From positions 4,884,501 to 4,948,500 of the forward strand of contig NC_060107.1 in NCBI RefSeq assembly GCF_021155765.1: a stretch of DNA of 64,000 bases, read 5' to 3'. How positions within the stretch are numbered: the stretch's first letter is position 1; each line of letters begins with the position of its first letter. The notes below the pieces were generated by a model. It saw nothing but the letters and a program-made list of their open reading frames with translations. It had not been told where the DNA came from and ran no database searches. A program made the translations under genes and the position numbers. This document shows positions 48,343 to 62,039 of this stretch, piece after piece. The stretch is from Diprion similis (lineage: Eukaryota > Arthropoda > Insecta > Hymenoptera > Diprionidae).

Positions 48343-49009
48343 TTAGTGAAATCTCCTTATCATGGTTGATATGGCAATCAGGATTCCACACAGGACTAAG
48401 CCAATCGCGAAGGCACAGCATACTGGAAGAAAATTTTTCAACGAATAAGTACGAATTTCATGTATACCTTCTTCAGGTGTACGAAACCAATGAGCATATG
48501 ATGAGAATCGGTAATTTACATGCTGGTTTGAAGTCCGAGGTTTTCTGCTCCTCTGGGAAAACATGGATAGTTTGATCCCTCGCGGACGACCCAAAACTGA
48601 CATGTGACACGTGAGTAGCCACTGCACGGTTGTGATCACTCCCGGAGTAATTATGATCGTGGTCAGTGGTCCTGAACGTTTCGGCAATCCCATAGCTGGT
48701 CGATGTGCTTTCCCTGGGTTCGTCGAAGTGCGACTCGTAGATGACTCGTGACGCCGGCATGGGCATCGGCATGGAAGCAGGCATGGGCATTGGCATCGGC
48801 ATCGACATCGGCATCGGCATCGGCATCGGCATCGGCATTGGCATCCGGTGAAATGTCTCTGCGTGATTCGGCGTCACTGGATAGGGTGCAGAAGCTGGAG
48901 GCTGGTGGGTTACGAAACTGCATTGGTGTGACCGTTCGTTCACAACGGTGGAGTACGAGGGTGGTGGAGTGATTGGCTCCTCGCCGGTGTTTCCTTTTGG
49001 TTCGTACAT
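48343..49009 (-). CDS. Gene I: PPSY, long Met-Pro-repeat protein with membrane helix
   Basis: Function unknown. ATG at 49009 in an exon starting at 49022 (acceptor GACTTCCAG). Coding runs to 48520, then 48422-48343 after a 97-nt phase-1 intron (donor GTAAAT, acceptor TTCTTCCAG). The product has 189 residues. PPSY is at residues 16-19 and a PSAP-like ASAP at 39-42. A Met-Pro repeat of about 30 residues (56-86, with MS and AS interruptions) is encoded by a hexanucleotide tract at 48757-48844. The last exon gives 25 residues, nearly all a Cys-containing helix (CCAFAIGLVLCGILIAIS), plus the basic end RRFH. The paired cysteines at the helix start may be palmitoylated. Two AATAAA signals on minus (48131-48126 and 48120-48115) lie about 210-230 nt past the stop. 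A donor-like ATCAG|GTGATA near 49318 suggests a 5' untranslated exon. It is the first gene of the cluster in the direction of transcription. Confidence 0.8.
48757..48844 (-). repeat. Coding hexanucleotide repeat (Met-Pro) in gene I
   Basis: About 14 near-perfect GGCATC/GGCATT units on plus. In frame on minus they encode Met-Pro. The other frames give Asp-Ala and Ser-Ala runs, which are artefacts. Confidence 0.9.
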
Positions 49010-49125
49010 CTGACGACGAGCTCTGGAAGTCGAAAAGAATAGCTTATGGTTATCATGCTCCGCATGCAGTGTTCGATAAAGGAATCGCGAGAGTATCAAA
49101 AACAGGATAGAATATGAAGTAAGTT

Positions 49126-49149
49126 GTAGTAGAGTAGTAGTAGTAGTAG
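49126..49149. repeat. (TAG)n microsatellite
   Basis: About seven TAG/GTA triplets just upstream of gene I. Confidence 0.8.
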
Positions 49150-52100
49150 ACGAATGGCTTAGTGTGCAAAGAGTAACACCGGTTGCCCAAACGCAGGCGC
49201 AACAGTGAAAAAGTATCAGTCAAATCCGAAACAATGTGATCAAAAATCTCTCGAAAATCCGATACGCAGCAAAAGTAGACTAGATGAACAACGACAACGC
49301 ACAAACCTCACTTATCACCTGATGAAGATTCACTAATCGGTCCACTAATTTTTTTTTTTTTCTGTTTTTTACTTCCTCGACTGGGAACGATGGTGTAAAC
49401 GTGAACACACCTTGACTTCTCGAGCAGTCGCGTCCAACGATAACGAAGATTTGAGAAGAACTACGTGACTTCTGAATGCGGCGTCTAAATGCACCAGCAT
49501 GGAAACGCGTTCTAGATAAGCTCAAGGCCGGTCAACAACACACTCCAATCGACGTCTACGGCTTTCGGTGGGATCGGTTCAACTACGAGAGTCATGGCTG
49601 CGACCTGAGTTTGTATTAAACGCATGACATCATCGCCGCCATGGGCGGTACGGGAAACAAGAATTTCATCATGCGTGACGTCACGGCAGACGATTTGTTG
49701 CGAACTAGTTATTCTCCGTTCGTCACTGTTATACTCTCCGTCAATGCTATAAGTTATTTATTATACGGTGACGTTCGCGGTGAGACACTCTTAACACATC
49801 TTTGATCTTGCCGTGTTCTCAATAACCAATTTTAGCAATCCAGATCAACGGTTGATTGGACTAGAATCATTGTCTTTTACATGGTAGTCTGGCAATAATA
49901 TCGATCTACAAGGAGTCCTCTACTTCGAAGTAAAGACCATCAGTTCTACGACTGAAACTTGAGTCCGGTTCGGCGTGTCAGGTAATCACAACAAAGAAAT
50001 GGAACGATAAGAAACAACCATTAACAAACACGTCGACGTGGGTAGACTGACATCGCGACCGCGTTCCATATCTGAGCCTGCGCACTGTGTTTTAGACAGA
50101 ATGGTGGGGCTCATAGAGTTAGAAGAGAAGGTATCATCAAGGTCCGAAAACAGTCGCGCGACTGACTGCGGAAGCCGGCAAGACCCATGATATGCGATAA
50201 GACCGTGCCTCGAGCGTAATAATACGAGTATAAAAACGACAGCATATGTACAATAAGGCTTGCAGCATACCAGAAGTAAGTGGGGCTCAAAATTTGGAAT
50301 GGCTGATATTGCGAATACCCAAATTAGCGATAATCCAGAATGTAGATGGGCTGATTACAAGAAGTGTATAATGTGGTCAATAAAAAGGGGTCAAAAGTTT
50401 GACAGACCAAAAATTATATGGACCCTAACCTTTTTAATTTTTTGGGCCTGAGTGAGGGCCTATGCCAAGCTGAGAGGCTACCGCTTCATTTGGAGCAGAA
50501 ATGAATCGTTATATGTCGAATGGGATACGTCTTCTGAACCCATACACATAAAATTTGAGGCTCATCTTCAATTACTTTCGGATCGTTTCTGACTACGAGA
50601 GACACGGTCTCTTTTAGGCTGGTCACAATCAAGATTTTCCAACACTAACTCTTGCTCGGAAGGGTCAAACCGCGTTTCCGCGCTTCAGAGTCCTTGACGT
50701 TATAATTTCTACCCTCTTATATCCCTTCAAAATTTTCATTCAATCATTCATTCAGTAAATATGAAATTTGTTTTAATTTAGATTATCTCTCTTTCTCTCT
50801 ATTATGGATTCCTGGGACTACCTAACTGCTTTGAGAGATTATGAGAAAGAGATAGTTTGGTTTGATCGTAGCGTCATCGCGTCAGGAAAAACCCGTAAAA
50901 TTCCCTGTTAAAGAACAAAGAAAAGTCAATACGAGCGCCGAGTTCGTCATCGAGTTGTTGAGCGAGAAAAAATTCTGTGCATCAAAATTCGGTTTGTACA
51001 ATTTTTTTGAGTGTAATTGATCCAAAATTGGAACCATCGAGAGGGAAAAATCTATTGCAAATGAAATTGGTTCATACAAACCTTACTTTGTTTTTCAGTG
51101 TAATATTTTTTTTTTTTTGGTACTAAAGCCGATCTTACGTATCTGAATTTCTGACCCGTCATTTCACATTTAGTTTTTATCTTTTTGACCAAACAACAGG
51201 GAAAACAATCTTCACACAAATTCTACAAGGTCGATAAAAATCCCCTTCAAAAGGCGAATAATATCGTATGAAAAAGAAAAACGACAAAAATTCGCGAGAG
51301 AATGTTTGCTCAAAAGTTATCACTAGAAATGGAATTTTGAAAAAACGTGAGTCAGTACGTAAGAGTGGTGAGCTTGTCGGTGGACGAACTTCCTATACAT
51401 ATTCATGAGGCAATAAGCCAACTCCTGATCTTACGGGGAACGTGAAACAACAAGGGAAGAATGAAAAGCAGGGTGAAACAAGGGGCGCGTGGATCCCCTT
51501 CGCCGAAAGAATCCCCGAACCCTTTAGCATCGTTTTCTCGCCACACTCTTAGTTCTTTCCCGTTTATCTGCGCGGCCACGTTTCCTTCGGTATAACATTA
51601 ATCAGCCCCTGTGCAGCGGTGGCCATATTATACGGATTTCCCGCCCTCATACCGACCGAGATTCGGCACCCCTTAAGCATTTCGGCGATAGGTGGAAACT
51701 CCGATTTCCGAGTGTTTAAAAACGCGTCACCGTAACTCGCCTCGCGCCTTTTGATTGGCCTCGTAAAACTCGCGCCACCCTAACTTCGCGGATTTTCCAC
51801 CCTGCACTGCAATCAGCCGAAAGTTTTTCACCTCGTAAATCGCAGCGAGAATTTCTCGGGGATGAATTATGTCGCATTGATGGGTGAGTGTCAAATTCGG
51901 CTGGATGTTCCGCAGAGACGGAATACCAACCGATATAGGTATTTACGGGCTTCGGGTTTTCCCGAGATGTCAAATGGTCCGCGGCGCCATTTCATCCTCG
52001 AGATTACACCCGAAGCGAATACACTCGTCGTGCTTTTATCGCAGCGAAAATGCGATTCAGGCGCGTTTCAGCTGCGCCTACAAATCGAAGATCTATCTCG

Positions 52101-53011
52101 GCGAAATACGCGGCCACAAATTAACGCGCAGATTAGAACAAGCAGCTTTAGGCTGACCGAAAGCCAGTCCTCGAACTTCCCGTTTTTTCACTGCAGGTTC
52201 CAAGTTCACGAAACAAAAAAATATTAGTATCGAATTCGAATTTCGAATTACAAATTCAGATTCGTGGTTCACGATTCAAAAGCCCTTGGATGCCATATTA
52301 CATGAAAATATTACGATTTTTTTTATTTTGAACCACTATAATGGATCCGCCATCATGAATTTTGGAATCCTGACCTTGGATTCGTTATCGGTGACCCAAA
52401 AAACCTCACGATAGCAATTTTCATTTAAATCCGTTCATCCATTCTCAAGATATAATTTCTATTTGACTTTTTGGAATTTTGTTACTTAAATAAATGAAAA
52501 AGTACTTGACCGGCCAGAGTGAAAATCTAATAAATTCTAAGTTTTGAAAATCCACGTCGATTGAGACCAAAATCATTGAAATCCAGTCACTCGTTCTTGA
52601 GATATCGTTCTACAAACAAATTGATCTTACACAGACGTCCATCCGTAAGTGGTCAGAGGTGATTCTCTAGATCTTGAAACGTCGAACGTTGAAACGGCGT
52701 TGAGGAACAGCGGCGAAAGAAGAAGGTGAACAAGACTCCACGATTTCGGCCATGACACGGTTATAGTCGGATAACGCAGCGCGTCTTTCAGATTCTTTGA
52801 GCCGGATTATCTCATCTCGTCATCTGACCGATTGGCTCTGGAAAATATCTGTTTGGTAAGCTCTCGCAGGGGGAAAATGCGCGAGTTGGAGGTAGAAAAT
52901 TCGCGGGAAAAGTGTGTGTGAGGGCGACGACGAGAAGGTGGATAAACCCGTCGTCGTCAGGACTCGCGGAAGGGTTTCTTTCTTGACAAAATCCACGCCT
53001 CCCTTCACCCA

Positions 53012-53030
53012 CCCCCCCCCCCCCCCCCCC
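53012..53030. repeat. Poly-C tract
   Basis: Nineteen consecutive C, preceded by ACCC; a candidate for length errors in assembly. Confidence 0.9.
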
Positions 53031-53638
53031 GCCATTCTCCTCCTCCCCTCGCATCATCTTTTCACCACCGAAATCAGCAATTTCTGCCGGCGACGTGGTT
53101 CAGCAGATAATTTCCGCCGGTCTTATATACCGCAAAACGAATATACACGCACGTTATTTACTCTCTGTGGAGGAAATATGACACGGAAAAAAGGAAAGCT
53201 TCAATGAATTTCCTCCCCACAGTCGTTGCAGAAAAGATACTTTCAAGCCATTCGGATCCTCTCGAGCAGAAGTTTTCTTATTGCAGATAATATTTCGGAA
53301 TGACTTTTTGCGGAATAGAATCTAACAAAGGTAATCCAGACTTGGTCAATAATATTAGCTCCAATCAGTGATTAGTGAAGGATAATTCGAACTTCGCTGA
53401 TCAAAATTGTCCTGAATACGAGAGGATAAAAAAAATTTAGCCACTTGTCGACCAAGGTGAAGAAAGGGTGGAGAAGGTCAGAAGCTGCGATGGCCTGGAC
53501 CACTTCTAAAAGCTTTCAAGTGACAGTTTTAAGTCCACTCGACATATTTATGGGCCCAAGGGTTGGCCTCTGGGGTGGCGATTCGAAATGGCAAGCCCAA
53601 CTTCCGGGCACTTTAGATATACCTGTATACACCCGACG

Positions 53639-53645
<7 letters not shown>

Positions 53646-53671
<26 letters not shown>
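53646..53671. repeat. (AT)n microsatellite
   Basis: About 13 AT dinucleotides. Confidence 0.9.
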
Positions 53672-54938
53672 CTATAGGTACAGTATAACGCACAGAGCAG
53701 AGACTAATGCGAGCGTAAATCAAGCCGCGTCTCAGATTGTCGTATGAAAAATTCACCCAGAAGCCTGGACGCGTTTAAGCCGCTTTCAAAGGCGGCGCAT
53801 GTTTTTCGCGAGCTTTTCGCTCCAGTTCTTGGGGGCCGCGCGACCCCATCATTAGCGTTATAAAACGTTTCACGGGGCTGTTGCGGAATTCTTGAAAGCA
53901 GTAGAATCGACCCACCACCACCACCACCTTGCAGACTTCCGGTCAATCGTATTTGCGCATATCGCAGTACGATTGCAACGAAATTGAACGGACAGGCACG
54001 ACGTTTCTCGTGTCGAAGTTAACGCTCGACAGCGCAATGCCGCGGGACGGAATCGTTAAGGTGACGATAAAACTAGACGGATTGATGGGTGACCGTTAAA
54101 AGAACGTTTATTCGCTCGTCAACCGTTCCCTGCAGCCAACGTCAGCCGAATCGTTAGTCGCTGTGCAGATTTGCACCGCGTCTCCGTCTTTGGCCTGGGG
54201 TTTGAAGATTGGGGAAACAGGACGTTGCCCCTTTTACGGGGGCGGGTTGCACCCCCATCGCGAGTCGGCGAGCGTCTGATGTACGTCAGCAAATTTCTCA
54301 CGTTCTGCCGACTCGTGCGGGCCGTCCTGATCCTAGCCGGGATTTTTTCCCAACTCGCTGTTTCCTCTTGGCAGTATCCTTCCCCTCCCAAGTCGCTCGA
54401 TCACGTCCGATCCAACGCGGGAATTTCTTCATCATCGTCATCACAAATTGCAGGGTTGTTATTCTTTTCTAAGTAAAACAATTGCCATAATCTATAAGTT
54501 CTATAACACAACAAGGTAAAAAAAGACAAAGGCAACACGGATCGCAGAGAATGTAATCGTCCAGCGTCGATTTGTTCCCTGATGCTGTTAAATGACTTGT
54601 TTATGTCCGATAGCCGGTACCGACGTCTAAGAACGTACCTGTCTCTAATATCGTGATATACTATTATTCCTCCTTTATATGTCTGTCATAAATATAAATT
54701 GTCGCCATCGTCGCCGAAGTAACGGTCTCCGGGTGCAAGTTATGATAGAAAAAGCGAAACTGTAACAGATATTATATATACCTTGAGATGTATACGTAGA
54801 AAGAGAAAGAAAATGGTCGAAGGGTCGATTCTCAGGGCCCGCCTGTATGATCGATCTTCTCAAAATACTAGTTTTGTCTCGTAATACAGCGAAGGACAAA
54901 AAAAAACTTCACCATTCCATATCCGTCAGCTGTAACGT

Positions 54939-54996
54939 AATTATTATTATTATTCTTATCTTCATTATTATCATCATCATTTTTATTATTATTACT
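54939..54996. repeat. ATT/ATC trinucleotide microsatellite
   Basis: Imperfect runs of ATT and ATC triplets broken by CTT. Confidence 0.8.
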
Positions 54997-56654
54997 AGGT
55001 AAACACGCAAAGCACAAGGTCGAGGCTGCACTAGGTCTGAATTATGGAACTCGAAAGACGCCCCTAGGCAACTGATAGACTCGCGGTCCTCGCGCCCCCC
55101 TTTCTGGACCAATATATTTGCGACGCAAACACGGCAAGCATCTGTCAGCCTCGGTCTCATCCAATAGGACGCGATGTGAATATCAAACACCCTCCACCCC
55201 TTCGCTTTTACCCTCCGTCCGCCGCCTGTGCGAACCGAATACCGAATATTACATCTGCATTTGATCAATAACCAAAGAGATATTTTTCCGTCTTACGAAT
55301 CGATCAGTGCTACTTGTCGCTCCCACCCGAATATCAAGAGTCCCGAACATAGGTACATACCTACCAAACTCTCTTTTCACTTTTATTTTTGTTATTTTTT
55401 TTTTTTATTTTTTTTTCTTTTCTCCCCCTACTTTCCATCAGACGACGTTTTTTCCCTCCACACGCAGCACTGCGCATTCAAAATTCATTCGCTAGTACGG
55501 TTTTATCTTTGAATATGGTTTTTCATAAAGGTCGAATATCCGTATAAACATCAAACGGTCATAAATTTCAAACCGAACCGCAACGGTTTATTTCTAGTAA
55601 ACGAGTACCGCTTTCATTCGGTTTTAGAAATTTTTCATCTTTTTAGGACACACGAGTCTCTTTACCTCCGTTAGTTGCGGCGGGTGAAGTGAGGGGCGGT
55701 GTTTTAATTAGTTTAGGAATGTCGAGGAGGTGGTAAGGGTGTACGTATATGTATAGGTGGTATAGGGAAAGAAACAGCCTGACATTGACGATGACAAACA
55801 ACAGTTTGGTAGAGGGTTTTGCGCCTGCCTAGCCGCAGGATCGGGTCCTCTTGTACTACGCGGTGAAAGGGTGAAGTGCGCTTCGAATCAGGTACCCTTC
55901 AGTCTGTGTGTCCTAGCGGTGCCACGATGGGAAGAAGGGCTTTTGCCCTGCGGGTCGATTCGCTTCCGCAAGCACCGAAAAGGCCTATCCAACGATCTAC
56001 CTTACCGACCGGACGACAAGCTTGCGAATTTTATCCCAAGAAATTTAAGCGCAGAAACAGTTTTGAGCAATCATGGGAATAATTCGTCGGTGAGAATTGA
56101 TTGTACTGATTAAAAGTTCGAGTGGGTGGTATGGTGTGAGTTTTTGAGTGTTACGAAGTTGTTAGTAATTTTGAAAATTCGCGATTAACGTTGGGGCGAT
56201 TTTTTAGGTACCGAGGTTTGCGGCCGGGAAAGGACTTGAGGGATGTCGGGGACAGACGTTAATTCCCCGTATTTTAAGAGGATAAGGATAAGGATAAGGC
56301 ATGGGAAGCGGGAGAAGGTGAGGAAAAAAAGCCGTTAACCAAACGTCAAGAGTCTTGTCGTGCTGGGAGGCAGGCGGGCACGGCAGACTGAGCGAAGCAG
56401 AAAATTACACGATATCTAAAGCCCGAATTCGGGGTTTTTCCCCTGAAAAAAGTACGACGTCATGAATACGAAATTAGGCCCGATGCCTCGAAGCGACAAC
56501 CGCGCGCCGCACGGATCGGCGAGATCGTCCAACTTGCAGGAATATCTTCCTTGAGCTTCTTATTCCTTCTTCTTGCTCTTCCGCTTCGCACGCTAGCCCT
56601 AGTTATCTCAAAGTTCTCCGACACGGCCGTAGAATTTTATGCGGCACGGACCAC

Positions 56655-56680
56655 CCTCCACCTCCACCTCCACCTCCACC
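56655..56680. repeat. (CCTCCA)n hexanucleotide repeat
   Basis: Four copies of CCTCCA. A different hexamer from the coding repeats in genes G and I, in no supported gene. Confidence 0.8.
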
Positions 56681-59600
56681 CCGCAACCCAATGCCTGAAA
56701 GTTCAACTTTTCGTTACGGAAGTTCCGGTGGCCGTAATCACCAGACGAGAGGAGATCAGAATCTGAATTAAGCTCTTGGTATATTGTCTTCGCCACAACG
56801 GCCACCACTCATCTCACTCCCATTCCCAACCCCCCCTAAGGAAACAACAAACAGCGGATCAATTTTGAATCACGAGTGTAGTCAACTTTGAAACGAACCA
56901 TACAACTTTCACCCTCACTTGGTTGCTGTCCAATTATAGTCAATCGCACTTCATACCCAACTCCGCGGTCTTGGAATCCCACAAGGAGTTCAGATCCTGT
57001 ACTTTTTTCTCAACCCAGAAGCTAGTCCAAAGGTCTAAATCAGACTTGCTGACTTCAACCTCCAACCACCATCGAAACAATAAACAGCATATTTTGACTT
57101 TTGAGTCAATTCACACGACTCACGTGCGTAGCCAACTTTGAAACGACTCTTCCGATTTGTACCTTTCATCTCGTGTTGCCGAACCGCGAATAACGCACTC
57201 AATACCTAAGTCCATTGTCCCAGAATTCATACAACACACCTTTTTCGCACCCACAAACTAGTCCAACCGTTTAATTCATCACCAAACCTCGGGTTATAAA
57301 ACCAAGGTAAGTGGGAAATCTAAACTGTCGAGGGACGAACTGCAGTTGAACCAGTAAATCTTAGCGTACTGCAGATATTGCCAAGGCGAGCAAAAGGACA
57401 TTCGAAGTTGGAACGGTGTTGACGTACGAGCGTAATAGTTCCTACGGACTCGTGGGGTTGATAAATCGACGCTGGTAGCGGGCGCCAAGCTACGATCAGG
57501 TAACTGGAGCCAGAGCCGTTCGAATCGGTTTCAAACGGTCCCTGGTGGCCCGGATGGCCTCAGCTGGTTCGCGATGAATTTTGATGGACCCAGCGAGGAG
57601 TCGAGGTTCAGTCATACACGACACGTATCGACGATCGACAGAACCAACTCTTCGTTTTTCTTTCCTTCCGATTTCTTGAAATACCTGCCGGATCATCCAG
57701 AACTTGTCCTCGTCTAGCCTCTCGAACGTAATTGGCTCTTGTCCAGGGAATCTTGATCCTCGATCCTTGATCCTCGTTAGGGAAATTGACCCTTCGGAGA
57801 GGCTCCGCCATCCTCGAATCGAAGAACAGAGTCCGAGTATTGTAAGAAAAATGTCGTCTGGACTTCCGAGGAGTTCTAAATTTGGTGTCAGTCTGAAAAT
57901 GTTCTAAGTATGTAATCTAATATTATGAATGATGAACATATTATCGCCAGATGGATCGCGTTTTGCCTCGAAATTAACAAGACCCTAACCGTGGACTAAT
58001 TTCTTTTTACTTCAATTAGCCAGCGAGGTTGTTCGCATGATGTGGAATATAATGAAGGTTGCATTCAGCCGCGATACCCGCTGGGTGAATGTATTAAAAC
58101 CGATATTTCATAAGCGGCGAAATGCGGAGGTGAGTGGAGGAGGATACCTACACCTTATACCTACGATACCCGGACCGTAAACCGCGTCGAAGCCGTAAAA
58201 AGTTGGCAGCATCATTCCTCCCCCTTTTTTTATACCCCAACTAATAATATTTACTATTCAAACTTTTCTCATATTAAACCATACCCAACGTTTGCGGGGT
58301 GAGTATAAAAAACTTTAATATACAAAAAACAGCAAGAATTTCGTCCTTTTATCACGCGTTTTAGCTGCATCTCCTCACCGTTAATCCCTCGAAAATACAC
58401 TTTCCCAAAAAAATTTATTTTCAATATTATACGCACCATCGATCGGTTCGTTAAACTTATAAATACACATCTATGCTCGATTCCTGCATGAAAAGAAGGC
58501 GATCAGAGCGGCTTGGTCAGTTGAAACTTGTTAAATCTCTTCCCGGGAAACTAACAATGAATTAATTAGCCAGCCTGAGGTTCCCCCGTGAATAGGACGG
58601 ATCAGATTCATTAGACTAGACACCCGGGATCCGGACGGTTTCGCGCGTGGTCTTGCTTACCACCGACGGATTTCGCCACCCCGACACCTTGGGGCACCAT
58701 GCACGTCGTGAAAACTACATCAATGCTTTCACCCGCTCGGTTTAAACTCCTCAAACTCGAACTCATCGCTGTGCCAACACCTGGTTCTACACTATAACAC
58801 GCCTGCATTATACAACACGACTCACTTGCTTGGTTCCTCCCTTGCACTTCCATCTTTTAATTCACTTTTTTCACTTCCAATTCTCTTATACAACTTTATT
58901 TTTCCACGTAGGTATAGATTAATTGCTATGCAACTTGTGAAACAGGCTTCATTTTTTTCCCCCTTTGAATTAGGAACTCGTCCTCCGGACGATTGGGGAC
59001 GAGAATGTTTTATGGGGATGTCCGGCTGAAGCGTGGATGCGGGAAGTCCAGGGTTTCGGGATTTAGAGGAAATTTTCAGGAGAAACGAGGTTTCCCAGAA
59101 AGACTGACTAATGCGAGGGGACTTCGAGTGACTGGCAGTGAGTGGCAGCTCGCTTAGTCTTTGTCCTCGGACTGCGGCACTGATACCCATCCATCCGAGT
59201 GTATATATCTCTTCTACCTTTTCGTCCTCCACCCACGGTGCCTATTCTTTAAGGACAATCTACCGTGTTCCTCGTTTTTTTTTTTTTTTTTGTGTTGTTT
59301 TTCCTTTTTTTTTTTTTCTTTTCAACCTAGAACGCCCGCGTTTCCCAAGAGAAGCTGAAATTGATGCTTTTGTACTCTTAAATTGCATGGGAAGAATCTT
59401 TTCTCAACAAATGTATACAAGAAGATGGCACTTGGCTGCTCTTAGAGGCAAATCTCTCGCAAAGTTTCGCTCGCTCCGTTGTTTTAATGATGCATCTCAG
59501 AGACAACTACAAAGCTTAACGTATGGAACGTTCAATCCTGGGGACGTTTCGTCTCGTTTAATAAATAATACAGACTTGCGATGGCTTTCACCTGACATAA

Positions 59601-60905
59601 CTGTGTAATTATTTCAATGGGTGTTAGGTGGGGATCTACGGATTTTTTTTTTTTTTTTTTTAATTCTATCACGTAAATTTTTTTGAAATTTTTTTGCCCT
59701 ATTTTTTTAGTACTGCTAGAGTTAAAGTCATTTAATTCATTAAATTAATTATATCTATTAATGGTAGTTTTGATATTTAAATATTCATCTACCCTCGCTA
59801 GTTATTATTTATGATTATTTTAAGCATATTTGAAGCTACGTAAGTACAAGAGAAAAATATGTGACAGAAGTTTTGAAGAAATTAGATAAATACATCATGT
59901 CCTTTTTTTTGGCCAGTCTCTTTTTGAGTTTTGTATTACTTTTAAATTCATTATGTTTTATATATTCATAAAAATTGTTAGAACAATCTGTAAATATGCA
60001 TATCTTGCATAAATATAAATTTTGATATGCTGTAAAAAAAAAAAAAAAAAAAACGTTATTATTTTATCAGGTCCTTGTATACCTAACTTTTTCTTGAAAT
60101 TGATATTATCAGCGTTTCCTGCAGTCAGCGCCGCATATCCTACTTTGCGAAAATAGTAAGACCATCCACTTAGCGCCATGATCGAGCTCCGTCACTGTTT
60201 CGACTTTCATTTCCGCCGTTTGAAGCGGTCTAAACCGTTGAGGTGCGACGATTTCGTCGCATTCGCGGCGTTACCGGAGCCGGAAACGAGTGCGGAACAG
60301 AGGGTTACTTACACAACGAGCAAAGAGAGTAACACGCAGACATTGGCTACGGTAATTTGGCATCGTTGCACCCGTCCGCCCTGCTCACTCGCTGCTGTTC
60401 GCAAGTAGTTACCGTAAAAGTTCACGTCGCCATTAGGGTGTTTTTTGCCAGGACGAAAATAGTCCTCGCGGTAAGAACCGCCGACGAGTTGGGAAGACCT
60501 GGGGGAGGATTGTGAGCTTCCGGAAGTCGCTGTGGAATGAGGAAACAACGATATTCGCGATACGAGTGTAGGTATAACAAGTGTGCAAAAAATTCCGAGC
60601 TCCTCGATCTTTGCATTTTTTATCAATCATGTTATCACGACTCGGTAGTTTGTTGCGGTTCGAGCTTGCGCAGTAGCTAGCATCAAGCTTCCCGTTTCTC
60701 CTCGCAAGTTTATGGAGTGATTTGACTATTTTATTAATACCAGTCAGACCCTTGTCAACTCCGCGACACCGCGCGAAGACGCAAAAAAATTGACAAACTT
60801 TTCCCGGCTCCTAAGTAGGGGCGGCACTCGAGACTCGCTTGATAAATTGTCAGCTTCCAGCAGGACTCGGTCCTCCCACCCCCACGTTTGCCGCAAAACT
60901 GCCAA

Positions 60906-60929
60906 GGGGAGGGGGGGGGGGGGGGGGGG
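60906..60929. repeat. Poly-G tract
   Basis: More than 18 consecutive G after GGGGA; assembly length here is unreliable. Confidence 0.9.
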
Positions 60930-62015
60930 CTCATCGCTAACTCGGAATTTTTAACCCTCCATATATCTATAGGTACACGATTCTCTGCTAACTCTGAGAA
61001 GGCTGTAACGAAACGAGGCGTATTCATAAGTCTAACCGAGTTTACCGCATCTTCTATAATAAAGTCTCAAAATGATCTCGAAATATTTTCAAATTTCCAA
61101 TTTTTGGAAGAAAGGAAGAGATATGGAGGACCGTCTTCGTGTAGGTATAGAAAATGTGAGCAGAATAGATTAAAATTAATATAGGATTGCTTAGAAAAAG
61201 TTTGACATTTGAAACAGAGTAACAATAATTCACTTTATCTATAACCGCCAAGTTCAGATTGAACCCTGATTGTTTATTATCGGAATTTTAGTGACTTTTC
61301 AAACCACGATCCGTGGTTTTTTGGTGGACACTTATTTGTCATCTAAACCCCCGTTATAGGAGATAGTTCTCACCCTCTGTGAACCATTCGAAGAAACTTT
61401 TCCAAAGATCTCGGTTTTTCGATTCTCAATCTCAACCTCGGTCGTTCCGAATTATCGATTTTTTAAAAAAGTCAATCTCTACTGGGCGTAAAAAGAGTTG
61501 TGAGACTCCAGTCGCTGAAAACGCTTCCTCGGAAGCTTTCAGTGCACATTAGATACACCGAGGAGGATATTGCAGCTTGTAAATAACATAGAGGGGGTTG
61601 GGGGTGGGTGGGGGTGGCCAAGAACGAAGCTAGACGAGGGTCGCGTACTCTGAAACGATAAATTCGAATTTACACGACGTACCTCTGCGTTCTATACATA
61701 TATACATATATGTGTAAGAAACGGTGAGTATAAAAGATAAAAAATCTGCAGGCTAAAAACCTGAACGAGAACTGTTTGCTGCTACAGCTTGTGTGCATCA
61801 GCGCTGCAGTAACGACCGCCCGCTATTTCAGCATTTTCTGTGTCTACCTCCTCCTTTTCCAAGCCTCACTCTTTGGCTCTGATAACCTCCGTATACCTAA
61901 GCTGAGCTTTCAGCATAAAGATTGATCTTTATTTCATTATCGGCCAGTCTACGTTGGCTTTTTCACACGTGATGTTGATGGAAATCGTTATTTTTTATTT
62001 GTTGGTTTTTGTTCG

Positions 62016-62039
62016 TTTTTTTTTTTTTTTTTTTTTTTT
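62016..62039. repeat. Poly-T tract
   Basis: Twenty-four T bases in a row. Confidence 0.9.

Noticed and set aside
48663-48972. Asp-Ala and Ser-Ala repeat proteins in frames overlapping gene I
   Set aside because: They are the other frames of the Met-Pro hexanucleotide repeat and lack the splice structure and motifs of the family.
21263-49009. LITAF-like zinc domain in the cysteine tails
   Set aside because: The paired CxxC and HxCxxC pattern with a hydrophobic insert is not present in A, B or C.
59138-59608. 156-codon plus frame
   Set aside because: Crosses two poly-T tracts that give phenylalanine runs; no domain.
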